Part shown: in pieces, positions 36,815 to 44,935 of the stretch | Layout: each line of letters opens with the position of its first letter | Numbering within the stretch: the stretch's first letter is position 1 | Notes under the pieces: generated by a model | Seen by the model: only the letters and a program-made list of their open reading frames with translations | What the model was told of the DNA's origin: nothing | The model's database searches: none | Assembly (NCBI GenBank): GCA_937951955.1 | Contig: CALGAD010000108.1 | Coordinates: 62,001 to 126,000 of the forward strand | Length of the DNA stretch: 64,000 bases | Source: an uncultured Bacillaceae bacterium | GTDB lineage: Bacteria; Bacillota; Bacilli; Bacillales; Caldibacillaceae | Direction of reading: 5' to 3' | Made by a program: the position numbers and the translations under genes

Positions 36815-37885
36815 ATGTTTGATCGTTTACAAGCTGTTGAAGACCGATATGAACAATTGAATGAATTATTAAGTGACCCTGATGTGATCAGTGATCCGAA
36901 AAAACTACGTGAATATTCAAAAGAACAGTCTGACTTGCAGGAGACGGTGGATACGTACCGTCGCTATAAAGCAGTGAAAGAAGACCTGGAAGTTGCCCGG
37001 ATGATGTTAGAAGAAACGGACGACAATGAAACCCGGAGCATGGTGAAAGAAGAAATCAATGCGCTGGAAGATGAGATCGGTGAACTGGAACAAAAATTGA
37101 AACGTCTGTTAGTTCCTAAGGACCCGAATGATGAGAAAAACGTTATTATGGAAATTCGTGGAGCTGCTGGTGGGGAAGAAGCGGCGCTTTTTGCCGGAGA
37201 TTTATACCGTATGTATACCCGTTATGCTGAAAGTCAAGGATGGAAAATTGATGTCATCGAATCCCATCCGACAGAACTCGGTGGCTACAAGGAAATTATT
37301 TTCATGATCAACGGAAAGGGTGCCTATTCGAAATTGAAATACGAAAACGGCGCCCATCGCGTTCAGCGCGTACCGACTACGGAATCGGGCGGCCGGATTC
37401 ATACTTCTACAGCGACGGTGGCCTGTTTACCGGAAGCCGAGGAAATTGAAGTGGAGATTAACGAAAATGATATTCGCGTCGACACGTATGCATCAAGCGG
37501 CGCCGGCGGTCAGCACGTCAATACAACAATGTCCGCTGTTCGTTTGACCCACATTCCGACCGGTATCGTCGTCACCTGTCAAGATGAACGTTCGCAAATT
37601 AAAAATAGGGAAAAAGCGATGAAAGTATTACGGGCCCGGATTTATGATATGTACCAGCAAGAGGCACAGAAAGAATACGATGCCAACCGGAAATCTGCTG
37701 TGGGAACGGGAGATCGTTCCGAACGGATTCGGACATACAACTTCCCGCAAAACCGTGTGACCGACCACCGCATCGGTCTGACGATTCAGAAGCTCGATAA
37801 AATCCTCGAGGGAGAACTCGATGAGATTATTGAAGCACTGATCATGGAGGACCATGCCTCCAGGTTACAGGAAGCGGGTGAATAA
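36815..37885 (+). CDS. prfA: Peptide chain release factor 1
   Basis: The 356-residue factor has the peptidyl-tRNA hydrolysis motif GGQ at residues 231-233 (SSGAGGQHVN) and the stop-codon recognition loop PTT at 187-189. It reads UAA and UAG. I start at ATG 36815, behind GAGGTGA; an upstream extension has no site. Its last eight bases overlap the start of prmC, which methylates the Gln of this very GGQ motif. Confidence 0.97.
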   Translation: MFDRLQAVEDRYEQLNELLSDPDVISDPKKLREYSKEQSDLQETVDTYRRYKAVKEDLEVARMMLEETDDNETRSMVKEEINALEDEIGELEQKLKRLLVPKDPNDEKNVIMEIRGAAGGEEAALFAGDLYRMYTRYAESQGWKIDVIESHPTELGGYKEIIFMINGKGAYSKLKYENGAHRVQRVPTTESGGRIHTSTATVACLPEAEEIEVEINENDIRVDTYASSGAGGQHVNTTMSAVRLTHIPTGIVVTCQDERSQIKNREKAMKVLRARIYDMYQQEAQKEYDANRKSAVGTGDRSERIRTYNFPQNRVTDHRIGLTIQKLDKILEGELDEIIEALIMEDHASRLQEAGE

Positions 37886-38753
37886 CATTAAAACCGTTTA
37901 TGAAGCTCTCCAGTGGGCTTCTTCTTTTTTAAAGGAAAACAATCGAGAAGAGCATGTGGCCGAACTGGCGATGCGGCACTGTCTTCGTGTGAGCCGCGCC
38001 CATTTATTGGCGCGCCTGCGCGATTTTCTAACCGAAGAACAGTGGCAGCAGTTTTACAATCTCATAATTGCCCACGGAAACGGCGTGCCGATTCAATATT
38101 TACTCGGTTATGAAGAGTTTTACGGTCGCAAGTTTTCTGTCAATGAGCATGTGTTAATTCCCCGTCCCGAAACGGAAGAACTCATCTATCAAACGCTCGA
38201 ACGTATGAAGAGGTTATTTCCTTCCGCTTCATCGTTAGACGTGGTCGATGTGGGAACGGGAAGCGGAGTGATTGCCATTACGATGAAACTTGAAAGACCG
38301 GACTTGGCTGTGACGGCAACGGATATTTCCCCGCAAGCGTTACAGGTGGCGCAGTCGAATGCCCGTAATCTCAATGCTGATATCCACTTTGTAACAGGTG
38401 ATTTACTCGAACCATTTGTAAAAAGCGGGCAAACTTTTGATGTGATTCTGTCCAATCCACCATATATTCCTGTGGTGGAAAAAGAGCAGCTCTCTACTAT
38501 TGTCAAGGACCATGAACCGGCGCTAGCCCTTTTTGCCGGAGACGATGGTCTTGATGCTTACCGGAAACTAGCGCAACAATTACCGGCAGTACTCCGTATC
38601 CCTGGACTTGTCGGTTTTGAAATCGGCCATGGTCAAGGGGAAGCCGTGCGCAGCTTATTGCTACAAGAAATCCCCGAGGCAAATGTGGCCATCGAACGGG
38701 ATATTAACGGCAAGGAACGGATGGTGTTTCTGGAGTTAACGGCAGATCGTTAA
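37878..38753 (+). CDS. prmC: Release factor glutamine N5-methyltransferase
   Basis: The 291-residue protein has an N-terminal helical domain and a class I methyltransferase domain. SAM-binding VVDVGTGSGVIAI is near residues 122-134, and the NPPY motif at 193-196 marks amide methylation. It methylates RF1/RF2 at the GGQ glutamine. GTG at 37878 overlaps the end of prfA, so the two are translationally coupled. Its 3' end is followed by array C before convergent spoIIR. Confidence 0.94.
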   Translation: MNNIKTVYEALQWASSFLKENNREEHVAELAMRHCLRVSRAHLLARLRDFLTEEQWQQFYNLIIAHGNGVPIQYLLGYEEFYGRKFSVNEHVLIPRPETEELIYQTLERMKRLFPSASSLDVVDVGTGSGVIAITMKLERPDLAVTATDISPQALQVAQSNARNLNADIHFVTGDLLEPFVKSGQTFDVILSNPPYIPVVEKEQLSTIVKDHEPALALFAGDDGLDAYRKLAQQLPAVLRIPGLVGFEIGHGQGEAVRSLLLQEIPEANVAIERDINGKERMVFLELTADR

Positions 38754-38809
38754 CGAACGGTTTTCGGTTAGCAAAAAACATGGTGATGCTAGAAATTAGA
38801 GCATGAATT

Positions 38810-38963
38810 TGCGAAACAGGCGGTAAAATTTGCGAAAGCTGGATTTTGATTCGCGAAAATGTAATGAGCATTGACGAAAGTACCCCCTGGATATGCGAAA
38901 TATCATATCCAAAGCGCGAAATAGTCACCAGACTTCGCGAAAAATCAGTCGATTTCGCGAAAG
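38810..38963 (+). repeat. 21-bp phased TCGCGAAA array C (8 units)
   Basis: The G of GAAA lies at 38813, 38834, 38855, 38876, 38897, 38918, 38939 and 38959. Six intervals are 21 bases and the last is 20. Decayed copies continue at the same phase before (38792, AGAAA) and after (38980 and about 39000, CACAAAC and TACAAAC). The array fills the gap between convergent prmC and spoIIR. Confidence 0.9.
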
Positions 38964-39019
38964 TTAGCTATCTATCTCACAAACACTGGAGAGTATCTAC
39001 AAACTGCATAACTAATAAA

Positions 39020-39043
39020 ATAACCCGGCCTTGCCGGGTTTTC
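39020..39043 (-). terminator. Terminator of spoIIR
   Basis: AACCCGGC/GCCGGGTT with a short loop is followed on the minus strand by ATTTTATT. Confidence 0.75.
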
Positions 39044-39046
39044 GTC

Positions 39047-39790
39047 TTATGAAAAGAGATGAAGCAGCTTTTCAAAGAGTTCAACAACGAAAAATTTTAC
39101 TTCCACTTCTTCCTCTTCGACATAAACGGTTTCTTCTCCCTCTTCATTTTCCTCTTCTTCTTCCGTTGCTTCGTCCTCGTTTTCCTCGTCTTTTTCTTGT
39201 TCTTCCTCTAAATGTTCATTTTCCTTGTCAAAATTTTCTTCTTGATTTGGTTCTTCCTCATCTTCAAAACCGGGGTTTACGGCTGAACCGGTGGAAAAAT
39301 CGAGAAAGCATAGCGGTGGAAAAAGGACACACCACCAATTCGCTCCAATACCATTACCTAACGTAATTAACACGGCTTCATATTCCCCGGCCGGGTATAA
39401 GAAATTTCCGTACAGTTTCGTGGGGAACTGCACCTTAGCAAAATCAACTTGATATGAATAAGTGATCCCTTCTTCAAGTAAAATATTCTCGACAATTTGT
39501 TCAATCACCTGGAGGTTGGCAACTATCGTTTGCCGGGCGTCATCAATCGATGTCAGATCGCTGACCCATTCTGTAATTTGTTCATTCACCGCATCGCGCA
39601 CTTTGTGCTTAACTTCCTGGTCTTCACTTCCGTTACTATTGGCCAAAATCCGCAGCCGGATCGCTTCATCCGGAATGACAATTACATCTTCACTAGCTGC
39701 TAAACTTTTTGGTATATATAAACTAACGGCACTCCCGATTGTTAAATAAAAGAAAAATAAAGCCAGAACAAAATTATTGACAACCTTCAT
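39047..39790 (-). CDS. spoIIR: Stage II sporulation protein R with long acidic insertion
   Basis: The 247-residue protein has a signal-like N-terminus (FVLALFFFYLTIGSAVSLYIP) and the SpoIIR domain (DEAIRLRILANSNGSEDQEVKHKVRDAV ... FPTKLYGNFLYPAGEYEAVLITLG ... NWWCVLFPPLCFLD). The forespore secretes SpoIIR to trigger SpoIIGA, which processes pro-sigma-E. Residues about 176-230 are a run of Glu/Asp before a hydrophobic C-terminal VKFFVVELFEKLLHLF. GGAGAA lies 3 bases before the ATG. Sigma-F control is expected but no box was assigned. Confidence 0.93.
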   Translation of the reverse strand: MKVVNNFVLALFFFYLTIGSAVSLYIPKSLAASEDVIVIPDEAIRLRILANSNGSEDQEVKHKVRDAVNEQITEWVSDLTSIDDARQTIVANLQVIEQIVENILLEEGITYSYQVDFAKVQFPTKLYGNFLYPAGEYEAVLITLGNGIGANWWCVLFPPLCFLDFSTGSAVNPGFEDEEEPNQEENFDKENEHLEEEQEKDEENEDEATEEEEENEEGEETVYVEEEEVEVKFFVVELFEKLLHLFS

Positions 39791-39964
39791 TTCTCCAGCA
39801 TCCCCTTCTCTCGTGCGTTTCCTTTTCTAGTAAGTCATTGTTGCCGGAATCTAGCAATCTTATACAGCAAAAAATAATTTTTTAGAGAAAAGGGGAGAAC
39901 GTGTAAGCGGATCGTCACGTTTTACAACTTAAGATTCAGCCCTTTTTAAGGAAAATGGAGCTAG

Positions 39965-40177
39965 TTATACACAAACTTATCCACATTTATAGGTGGATTG
40001 TCCACAAACTGTGGACAACTACTGGTGGATATTTTCTCCTATAACCGATATAATTCTGGAAAATACGCTATAATAAATGAATACAACGACCTATTTTTTA
40101 GCAAAGAAGGAGCAGACTATGGAAACAATCATTTGGAAAGTGGATAAATCTGTGGACAATTTATCAACATATCCACA
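39965..40177. promoter_or_regulatory. DnaA-box cluster at the tsaC promoter and 5' end
   Basis: Nine-base boxes close to TTATNCACA occur at 39965 (TTATACACA), 39977 (TTATCCACA), 39998 (TTGTCCACA), 40010 and 40151 (TGTGGACAA, reverse), 40139 (AGTGGATAA, reverse), 40161 (TTATCAACA) and 40169 (ATATCCACA). In B. subtilis a DnaA-binding cluster lies at ywlC, the tsaC orthologue, so the site appears conserved. TATAAT boxes at 40049 and 40069 lie inside the cluster. Confidence 0.8.
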
Positions 40178-41165
40178 AATTCAGGAAGCAGCGGCAATAC
40201 TGCAAAAAAATGAGTTAGTAGCTTTTCCTACAGAAACCGTCTACGGCCTGGGTGCCAATGCCCGGAGTGATGAAGCTGTAGAAAAAATATATCAAGCAAA
40301 AGGTAGACCAAGCGATAATCCGCTCATCATCCACATAAGTTCGATTCAAGATGTGGAGAAGTATGTGGAAAAGGTGCCGGAAGTTGCTCAAAAATTGATG
40401 GGACAGTTTTGGCCCGGACCGTTAACGATTATATTAGAAAAGAAAGCGGGGGCACTTTCCGAACGGGCAACGGCAGGACTTTCGACAGTAGGCATTCGCA
40501 TGCCCGATCATCCCGTTGCTCTCGCATTAATTGAGGCAAGTGGTTTACCGATTGCGGCCCCGAGTGCCAACCGTTCCGGTAAACCGAGTCCGACAAAATT
40601 TGAACATGTTTATGAAGATTTAAACGGTAAAATTGCCGGGATTGTCGATGGCGGTCCAACCGGAGTGGGCGTGGAGTCAACGGTTATCGACTGTACAGAA
40701 GACGTCCCGCTAATCCTTCGGCCCGGTGGTGTGACGAAAGAGGAGCTTGAAGCAGTGATCGGTCCCGTCCGTATCGACCCGAATATTCGCAACGTCCGCG
40801 AAGCGCCGAAATCTCCCGGTATGAAATATCAACATTATGCCCCCAATGCGGACATGTACCTTGTTGATGGCAGTCCATCTTTTCTTCAACAAACGGTAGA
40901 TGCTTACCGTAAGCAGGGGAAAAGGGTCGGCGTCTTGACGACAGAGGAACATTCCGGTCATTATGAAGCGGATTTTGTTATCAGTGCCGGGAGTCGGGAG
41001 GATCTGGCAACTATAGCTCAAAATATTTTTCACTGTTTACGTTTATTTGATGAGCAAAATGTGGATATCGTATTAAGCGAAACTTTTCCTGATGAAGGCA
41101 TCGGCGCAGCCATTATGAATCGCCTTGTCAAAGCAGCCGGTCACAAATGGCTGAGGGAAGGGTAG
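40119..41165 (+). CDS. tsaC: L-threonylcarbamoyladenylate synthase (Sua5/TsaC, long form)
   Basis: The 348-residue protein has an N-terminal Sua5/YciO/YrdC catalytic domain (FPTETVYGLGANA, KGRPSDNPLIIH, ATAGLSTVGIRMPDHPVA, APSANRSG) and a C-terminal Sua5 domain (after GMKYQHYAPNA). It makes threonylcarbamoyl-AMP for the t6A base of ANN-decoding tRNAs. I start at ATG 40119 (GAAGGAG 7 bases upstream), not at the upstream ATG at 40077. The 5' end of the coding sequence carries DnaA-box-like repeats. Confidence 0.93.
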   Translation: METIIWKVDKSVDNLSTYPQIQEAAAILQKNELVAFPTETVYGLGANARSDEAVEKIYQAKGRPSDNPLIIHISSIQDVEKYVEKVPEVAQKLMGQFWPGPLTIILEKKAGALSERATAGLSTVGIRMPDHPVALALIEASGLPIAAPSANRSGKPSPTKFEHVYEDLNGKIAGIVDGGPTGVGVESTVIDCTEDVPLILRPGGVTKEELEAVIGPVRIDPNIRNVREAPKSPGMKYQHYAPNADMYLVDGSPSFLQQTVDAYRKQGKRVGVLTTEEHSGHYEADFVISAGSREDLATIAQNIFHCLRLFDEQNVDIVLSETFPDEGIGAAIMNRLVKAAGHKWLREG

Positions 41166-41321
41166 TAGAAAGTTATAAACATATCCACAGGACGATTGTT
41201 AGTAATGTTCATAACTTTTTGAAAGGTAAATATTATATAGAAAATTTTCTTCTAACCCCCCAAAAGCTCGCATATGTTTAAAAGAGCCAGTCCACTTTTT
41301 TGCGTGTTTGGGGGGATCGTT

Positions 41322-41867
41322 TTGAACATCGTTCACGAGGTCTATTCCATTTCATTAATGGCCTTTGCTGTCAGCATGGATGCCTTCTCCGTAAGCCTGG
41401 GCATGGGCATGAATCAACTGCGCTTGCGCCATATTTTCAAAATCGGAATGACCGTCGGCTTTTTCCATGTGTGCATGCCCTTAATCGGCATCCTATTAGG
41501 ACAGTTATTGTCGGAACAATTCGGGATCTATGCTACATATTCCGGTGGAATTTTACTCATCATCATCGGTTTGCAAATGGTCCTTTCCAGTTTTAAACAT
41601 GAACAGGAAAATTTACTCCCCGTTGGCTTCGGAATATTACTGTTCGCCTTTAGTGTCAGCCTCGATAGTTTTTCCATTGGATTAACTTTAGGAATTTTTG
41701 GAGCGAAAATGGTGACCACACTCTTTTTGTTCGGCATCTTTGCAACTGCGCTCACCTGGTCGGGTCTTTTGTTAGGTCGGAAAATTCAACGGTTTTTCGG
41801 CCATTATAGTGAAGCGTTCGGAGGTTCTATTTTATTTTGTTTTGGCATCAAGCTATTATTTTTATAA
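41322..41867 (+). CDS. mntP: Manganese efflux pump MntP
   Basis: The 181-residue protein has six predicted helices, with acidic membrane residues in AFAVSMDAFSVSLGMG and AFSVSLDSFSIGLTLG, the duplicated MntP motif. It exports Mn(II). TTG at 41322 follows GGGGGGATC 4 bases upstream; the frame is open earlier but without a site. No yybP-ykoY manganese riboswitch is evident in the upstream 150 bases. Order tsaC-mntP-ywlE matches B. subtilis. Confidence 0.9.
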   Translation: MNIVHEVYSISLMAFAVSMDAFSVSLGMGMNQLRLRHIFKIGMTVGFFHVCMPLIGILLGQLLSEQFGIYATYSGGILLIIIGLQMVLSSFKHEQENLLPVGFGILLFAFSVSLDSFSIGLTLGIFGAKMVTTLFLFGIFATALTWSGLLLGRKIQRFFGHYSEAFGGSILFCFGIKLLFL

Positions 41868-42060
41868 AATACTATTGTCATAAATTAATAATTATAGATT
41901 TCCTAACAATGCCTACTCGCATTAAAAGAGGATGCGAATAGACACAGGCATTCATGAGTTAAAGTTGAGATTTCTCAAAAACGGGAAATTTTTTCTAAAT
42001 TTGGTATATACTTTAATATTTTAAAAAAATTGTTTATAATAAAGAAGGGAACGTTGCACG

Positions 42061-42504
42061 ATGACAAAAGTATTATTTGTATGTAGTGGAAATACATGCC
42101 GGAGCCCGATGGCTGAGGCAATTTTAGCGAGTAAACGTTTGCCCGGGATTGAAGTACGGTCTGCCGGTGTCTTTGCTTTTGATGGAGCGGATCTTTCCCC
42201 GCAGGCAGGACACGTTTTAGCTGATAATCAAATCGATTTCCAGCATAAGGCCACCCTTTTACAGGCAGAAGATGTGGACTGGGCAGACTTAATTTTAACG
42301 ATGACAGAAAGTCATAAAACGTTCATCCACCAGCAATTTCCCCATGCAGCGGATAAAGTCCATACATTAAAGGAATATGTTGGTGAAGAAAGTAAAGATG
42401 TAGCGGATCCTTTCGGTGGTTCCGTTTCTGTTTACGAAGAAACATTTGCCGAGTTAAAGCAATTAATCGAAAAATTAATATTAACACTAAATCCAAATGT
42501 CTGA
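42061..42504 (+). CDS. ywlE: Protein-arginine phosphatase YwlE
   Basis: The 147-residue protein has the low-molecular-weight phosphatase fold: nucleophile Cys8 in VCSGNTCRSPMAE and the general acid Asp in ADPFGGS. A Thr at position 12 after GN, rather than a bulky residue, is the feature that selects phospho-arginine in YwlE. It reverses McsB arginine phosphorylation. GAAGGGAACG lies before the ATG. A chemotaxis receptor follows 21 bases later. Confidence 0.93.
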   Translation: MTKVLFVCSGNTCRSPMAEAILASKRLPGIEVRSAGVFAFDGADLSPQAGHVLADNQIDFQHKATLLQAEDVDWADLILTMTESHKTFIHQQFPHAADKVHTLKEYVGEESKDVADPFGGSVSVYEETFAELKQLIEKLILTLNPNV

Positions 42505-42525
42505 GGAAAGTGGAGGGGGAAATGT

Positions 42526-43833
42526 ATGGCTAAGAAAAAACAAAAAAAACAGAAAAAATTCCGCTTTGGCTTACAAAAAAAGCTGGTGTTACTAAACCTT
42601 ACCGTTGCCATTATTACATACTCAACGAGCGCCTTTTTTATTTTTTTTGTACACCCATTCTTTTTTGGTGACCAATTACCGGAATGGTTATCGATTATTA
42701 TCGTATTAATTGAAGGGATTATCTGGTCGGGAATCCTGGCATATGTTGCGGCCTATTTCATTATTAAGCCATTAAGGCAACTTGAAGAAGCAACGGAAAG
42801 GGTATCACAAGGGGATATCAGCCAGAATGTGGAAGTAACGAAAACGGATGATGAGATTCGCGCGGTCGGGGTTGCTTTTAATCAAATGGTGGATAATTTC
42901 CGGAATATTGTTATGTCCATCGAGCAAAGTTTCCGTAAAACGAATGATCAAGTTTTGGCGATATCAGAAAAATCGAGTCTGGCTTCGGAACAGGCAAGCG
43001 GCATCACGACGACGATTGATGAAATTGCCAAAGGTGCCGAACAAACGGCCACGTTAATTCAAGATACGGCTGAAGCATTAGGGAAACTGACGACCCTCGC
43101 AGAAAATGTGCAAAACAATGCGAAGAGTTCCGAAAAAGTGGCGGAACAGATGATGAGAAAAATTCATGAAAGTAAAGAAATTTTATCATCGTTAATCAAA
43201 GGAATTGAAAACGTCGCCAAGAGCAATAGCTATTCGTTAGAAGCGGTAAACCGTCTTCAGGACAATGCGAATGAAATTGAACAAATTATTCAAATGGTCG
43301 GGGATATTGCCACCCAGACGAACTTACTTGCATTAAATGCTTCGATTGAAGCAGCCCGTGCTGGGGAACACGGTCAGGGCTTTGCTGTTGTAGCGGAAGA
43401 AATTCGCAAACTCGCCGATCAAAGTGCCCAGGCTGTTGAAGGGATTTCCGAATTAATCGGTAATATGCAAAATGATGTGGAAATGGTTGTTCAACAAATA
43501 ACAGACCAGGTGGAATCGGTGAACGAGGAAGTGAATAAGGTCAGCACGGCCAATGATAGTTTAGACACGATCACGAATGTCGTAAATTTGATGAACGAAT
43601 CAGTGCATAATATTACAAAACTAGTCGAGGAACAGTTGGAAATGATCAAAAATACAGCTACGCAGTCCCAGGAAGTATCGGCGATCGCTGAAGAAACCTC
43701 CGCGGCCACCGAAGAAGTTTCTGCCTCGACGGACGAACAGCAACAGTTAATCGAACTTGTCGAGGATTTGGTTATCGAATTAAAAGACGATGCGGCCAAA
43801 TTAAAAAACACGATTGCTCATTTCCGCATGTAA
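42526..43833 (+). CDS. Methyl-accepting chemotaxis protein with minimal extracellular region
   Basis: The 435-residue protein has a basic N-terminus and two membrane helices (about residues 20-43 and 55-80) with only a short loop between them. A HAMP domain (KPLRQLEEATERVSQGDI) and a signalling domain follow, with the hairpin tip IATQTNLLALNASIEAARAGEHGQGFAVVAEEIRKLADQS. It should couple to CheA/CheW. With no room for an outer sensor domain, the signal may be membrane or cytoplasmic. RBS GTGGAGGGGG lies before the ATG. In B. subtilis rpiB (ywlF) lies between ywlE and ywlG. Confidence 0.9.
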   Translation: MAKKKQKKQKKFRFGLQKKLVLLNLTVAIITYSTSAFFIFFVHPFFFGDQLPEWLSIIIVLIEGIIWSGILAYVAAYFIIKPLRQLEEATERVSQGDISQNVEVTKTDDEIRAVGVAFNQMVDNFRNIVMSIEQSFRKTNDQVLAISEKSSLASEQASGITTTIDEIAKGAEQTATLIQDTAEALGKLTTLAENVQNNAKSSEKVAEQMMRKIHESKEILSSLIKGIENVAKSNSYSLEAVNRLQDNANEIEQIIQMVGDIATQTNLLALNASIEAARAGEHGQGFAVVAEEIRKLADQSAQAVEGISELIGNMQNDVEMVVQQITDQVESVNEEVNKVSTANDSLDTITNVVNLMNESVHNITKLVEEQLEMIKNTATQSQEVSAIAEETSAATEEVSASTDEQQQLIELVEDLVIELKDDAAKLKNTIAHFRM

Positions 43834-43944
43834 TAGGCTTTGTAAACAAGCATACTGTTTTGCCAGAAGCGTTGCCGAGAATTCCGTGTTTGCATGTATA
43901 ATATATATAAATAGACACTAAGTTGAAAAGCAGGTGAAGCGAAA

Positions 43945-44520
43945 ATGGAACAGGATCTACGCTTATGGCAAAAGCAATTGCAGCAAATATTAATTGATTT
44001 CCGCAAGCAAATTGATGAAAAGCGGCAAGGTCTCCTGGTCGTTGGTTGTTCGACTTCCGAAGTAGCTGGCAAGTCCATCGGAACGAGTGGTTCACTCGAA
44101 ATTGCCAAAATGATTTATCAGGAATTACTGCAGTTTCATAAAGAGACCGGTATCGAATTAGCCTTTCAATGCTGTGAACATTTAAACCGCGCTCTTGTAG
44201 TCGAACGAAGAGTACAGGAACGATACGGGTATGAAGAAGTAACCGTCATACCGGTACGCGATGCCGGTGGGTCGATGGCTACTGTGGCCTATCGCCAAAT
44301 GGAAAATCCCGTTGTCGTAGAAAAAATTAAGGCCGACTATGGTCTTGATATCGGCGACACATTAATCGGTATGCATTTAAAACATGTTGCCGTACCGGTG
44401 CGCGCATCTTTAAAAAATATTGGCGGTGCCCACATTACGTTAGCAAAAACGAGGCCGAAGTTAATCGGCGGCGAGCGGGCCGTTTACAGATTGGAGCAAG
44501 CAGAAGGAACATGTGATTAA
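43945..44520 (+). CDS. ywlG: YwlG family protein (TIGR01440)
   Basis: The 191-residue soluble protein matches YwlG. The conserved segments are LLVVGCSTSEVAGKSIGTSGS, AFQCCEHLNRALVVE and IGMHLKHVAVPVR. Its function is not established. AGCAGGTGAAG precedes the ATG. The gene keeps its place before glyA, as in B. subtilis. Confidence 0.9.
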   Translation: MEQDLRLWQKQLQQILIDFRKQIDEKRQGLLVVGCSTSEVAGKSIGTSGSLEIAKMIYQELLQFHKETGIELAFQCCEHLNRALVVERRVQERYGYEEVTVIPVRDAGGSMATVAYRQMENPVVVEKIKADYGLDIGDTLIGMHLKHVAVPVRASLKNIGGAHITLAKTRPKLIGGERAVYRLEQAEGTCD

Positions 44521-44529
44521 AATTTATTC

Positions 44530-44566
44530 GGTCATTTCCAGTGCCAAGGAAATGGCCTTTTTGTTT
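44530..44566 (+). terminator. Terminator of ywlG
   Basis: GGTCATTTCC/GGAAATGGCC is followed by TTTTTG. Confidence 0.85.
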
Positions 44567-44935
44567 TAATTGTTATATGGGACATAGAATACGGAAAGTT
44601 TCTATCAGCACTTGATACGGCGCTCTATTGTGAAATGAGCTTCAATCTTTTGCTAGTTTGATTAACCTTTTCTCGATTCTTGTCACCTGTTTCGCGAATA
44701 ACTAATTTACTTTCGCGTTTTTGTCCCGTCCTTTCGCTATTTCAGCAGCACCTTTCGCCAATTTTCTGCAAACTTGTGCGAATCCCTCAAACTTTCCATA
44801 TTCCACAAGAATCTGAACAATCGATCCTATCATTTTCTGTCCCGGTGTGCTCCAAAACACCGTATCCCTTTTCAGAAAACCATGATAAAATGAAAATTAC
44901 GAATACAAGTAGATGGAATAAAGGGGTTGAAAAGA
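44567..44935. other. Intergenic region ywlG-glyA
   Basis: About 370 bases hold array D (44690-44760) and the glyA leader. I found no gene and no convincing PurR box or riboswitch. Confidence 0.45.
44690..44760 (-). repeat. 21-bp phased TCGCGAAA array D (4 clear units, reverse orientation)
   Basis: Read on the minus strand, the motif G of GAAA pairs with C at 44693, 44714, 44735 and 44756, exactly 21 bases apart. A decayed unit lies at 44672 (TTCTCGA). It runs opposite to both neighbours ywlG and glyA. Confidence 0.8.

Noticed and set aside
41170..41320. Manganese riboswitch upstream of mntP
   Set aside because: The region is too short and lacks the conserved yybP-ykoY loops; only two DnaA-box-like sequences are seen.
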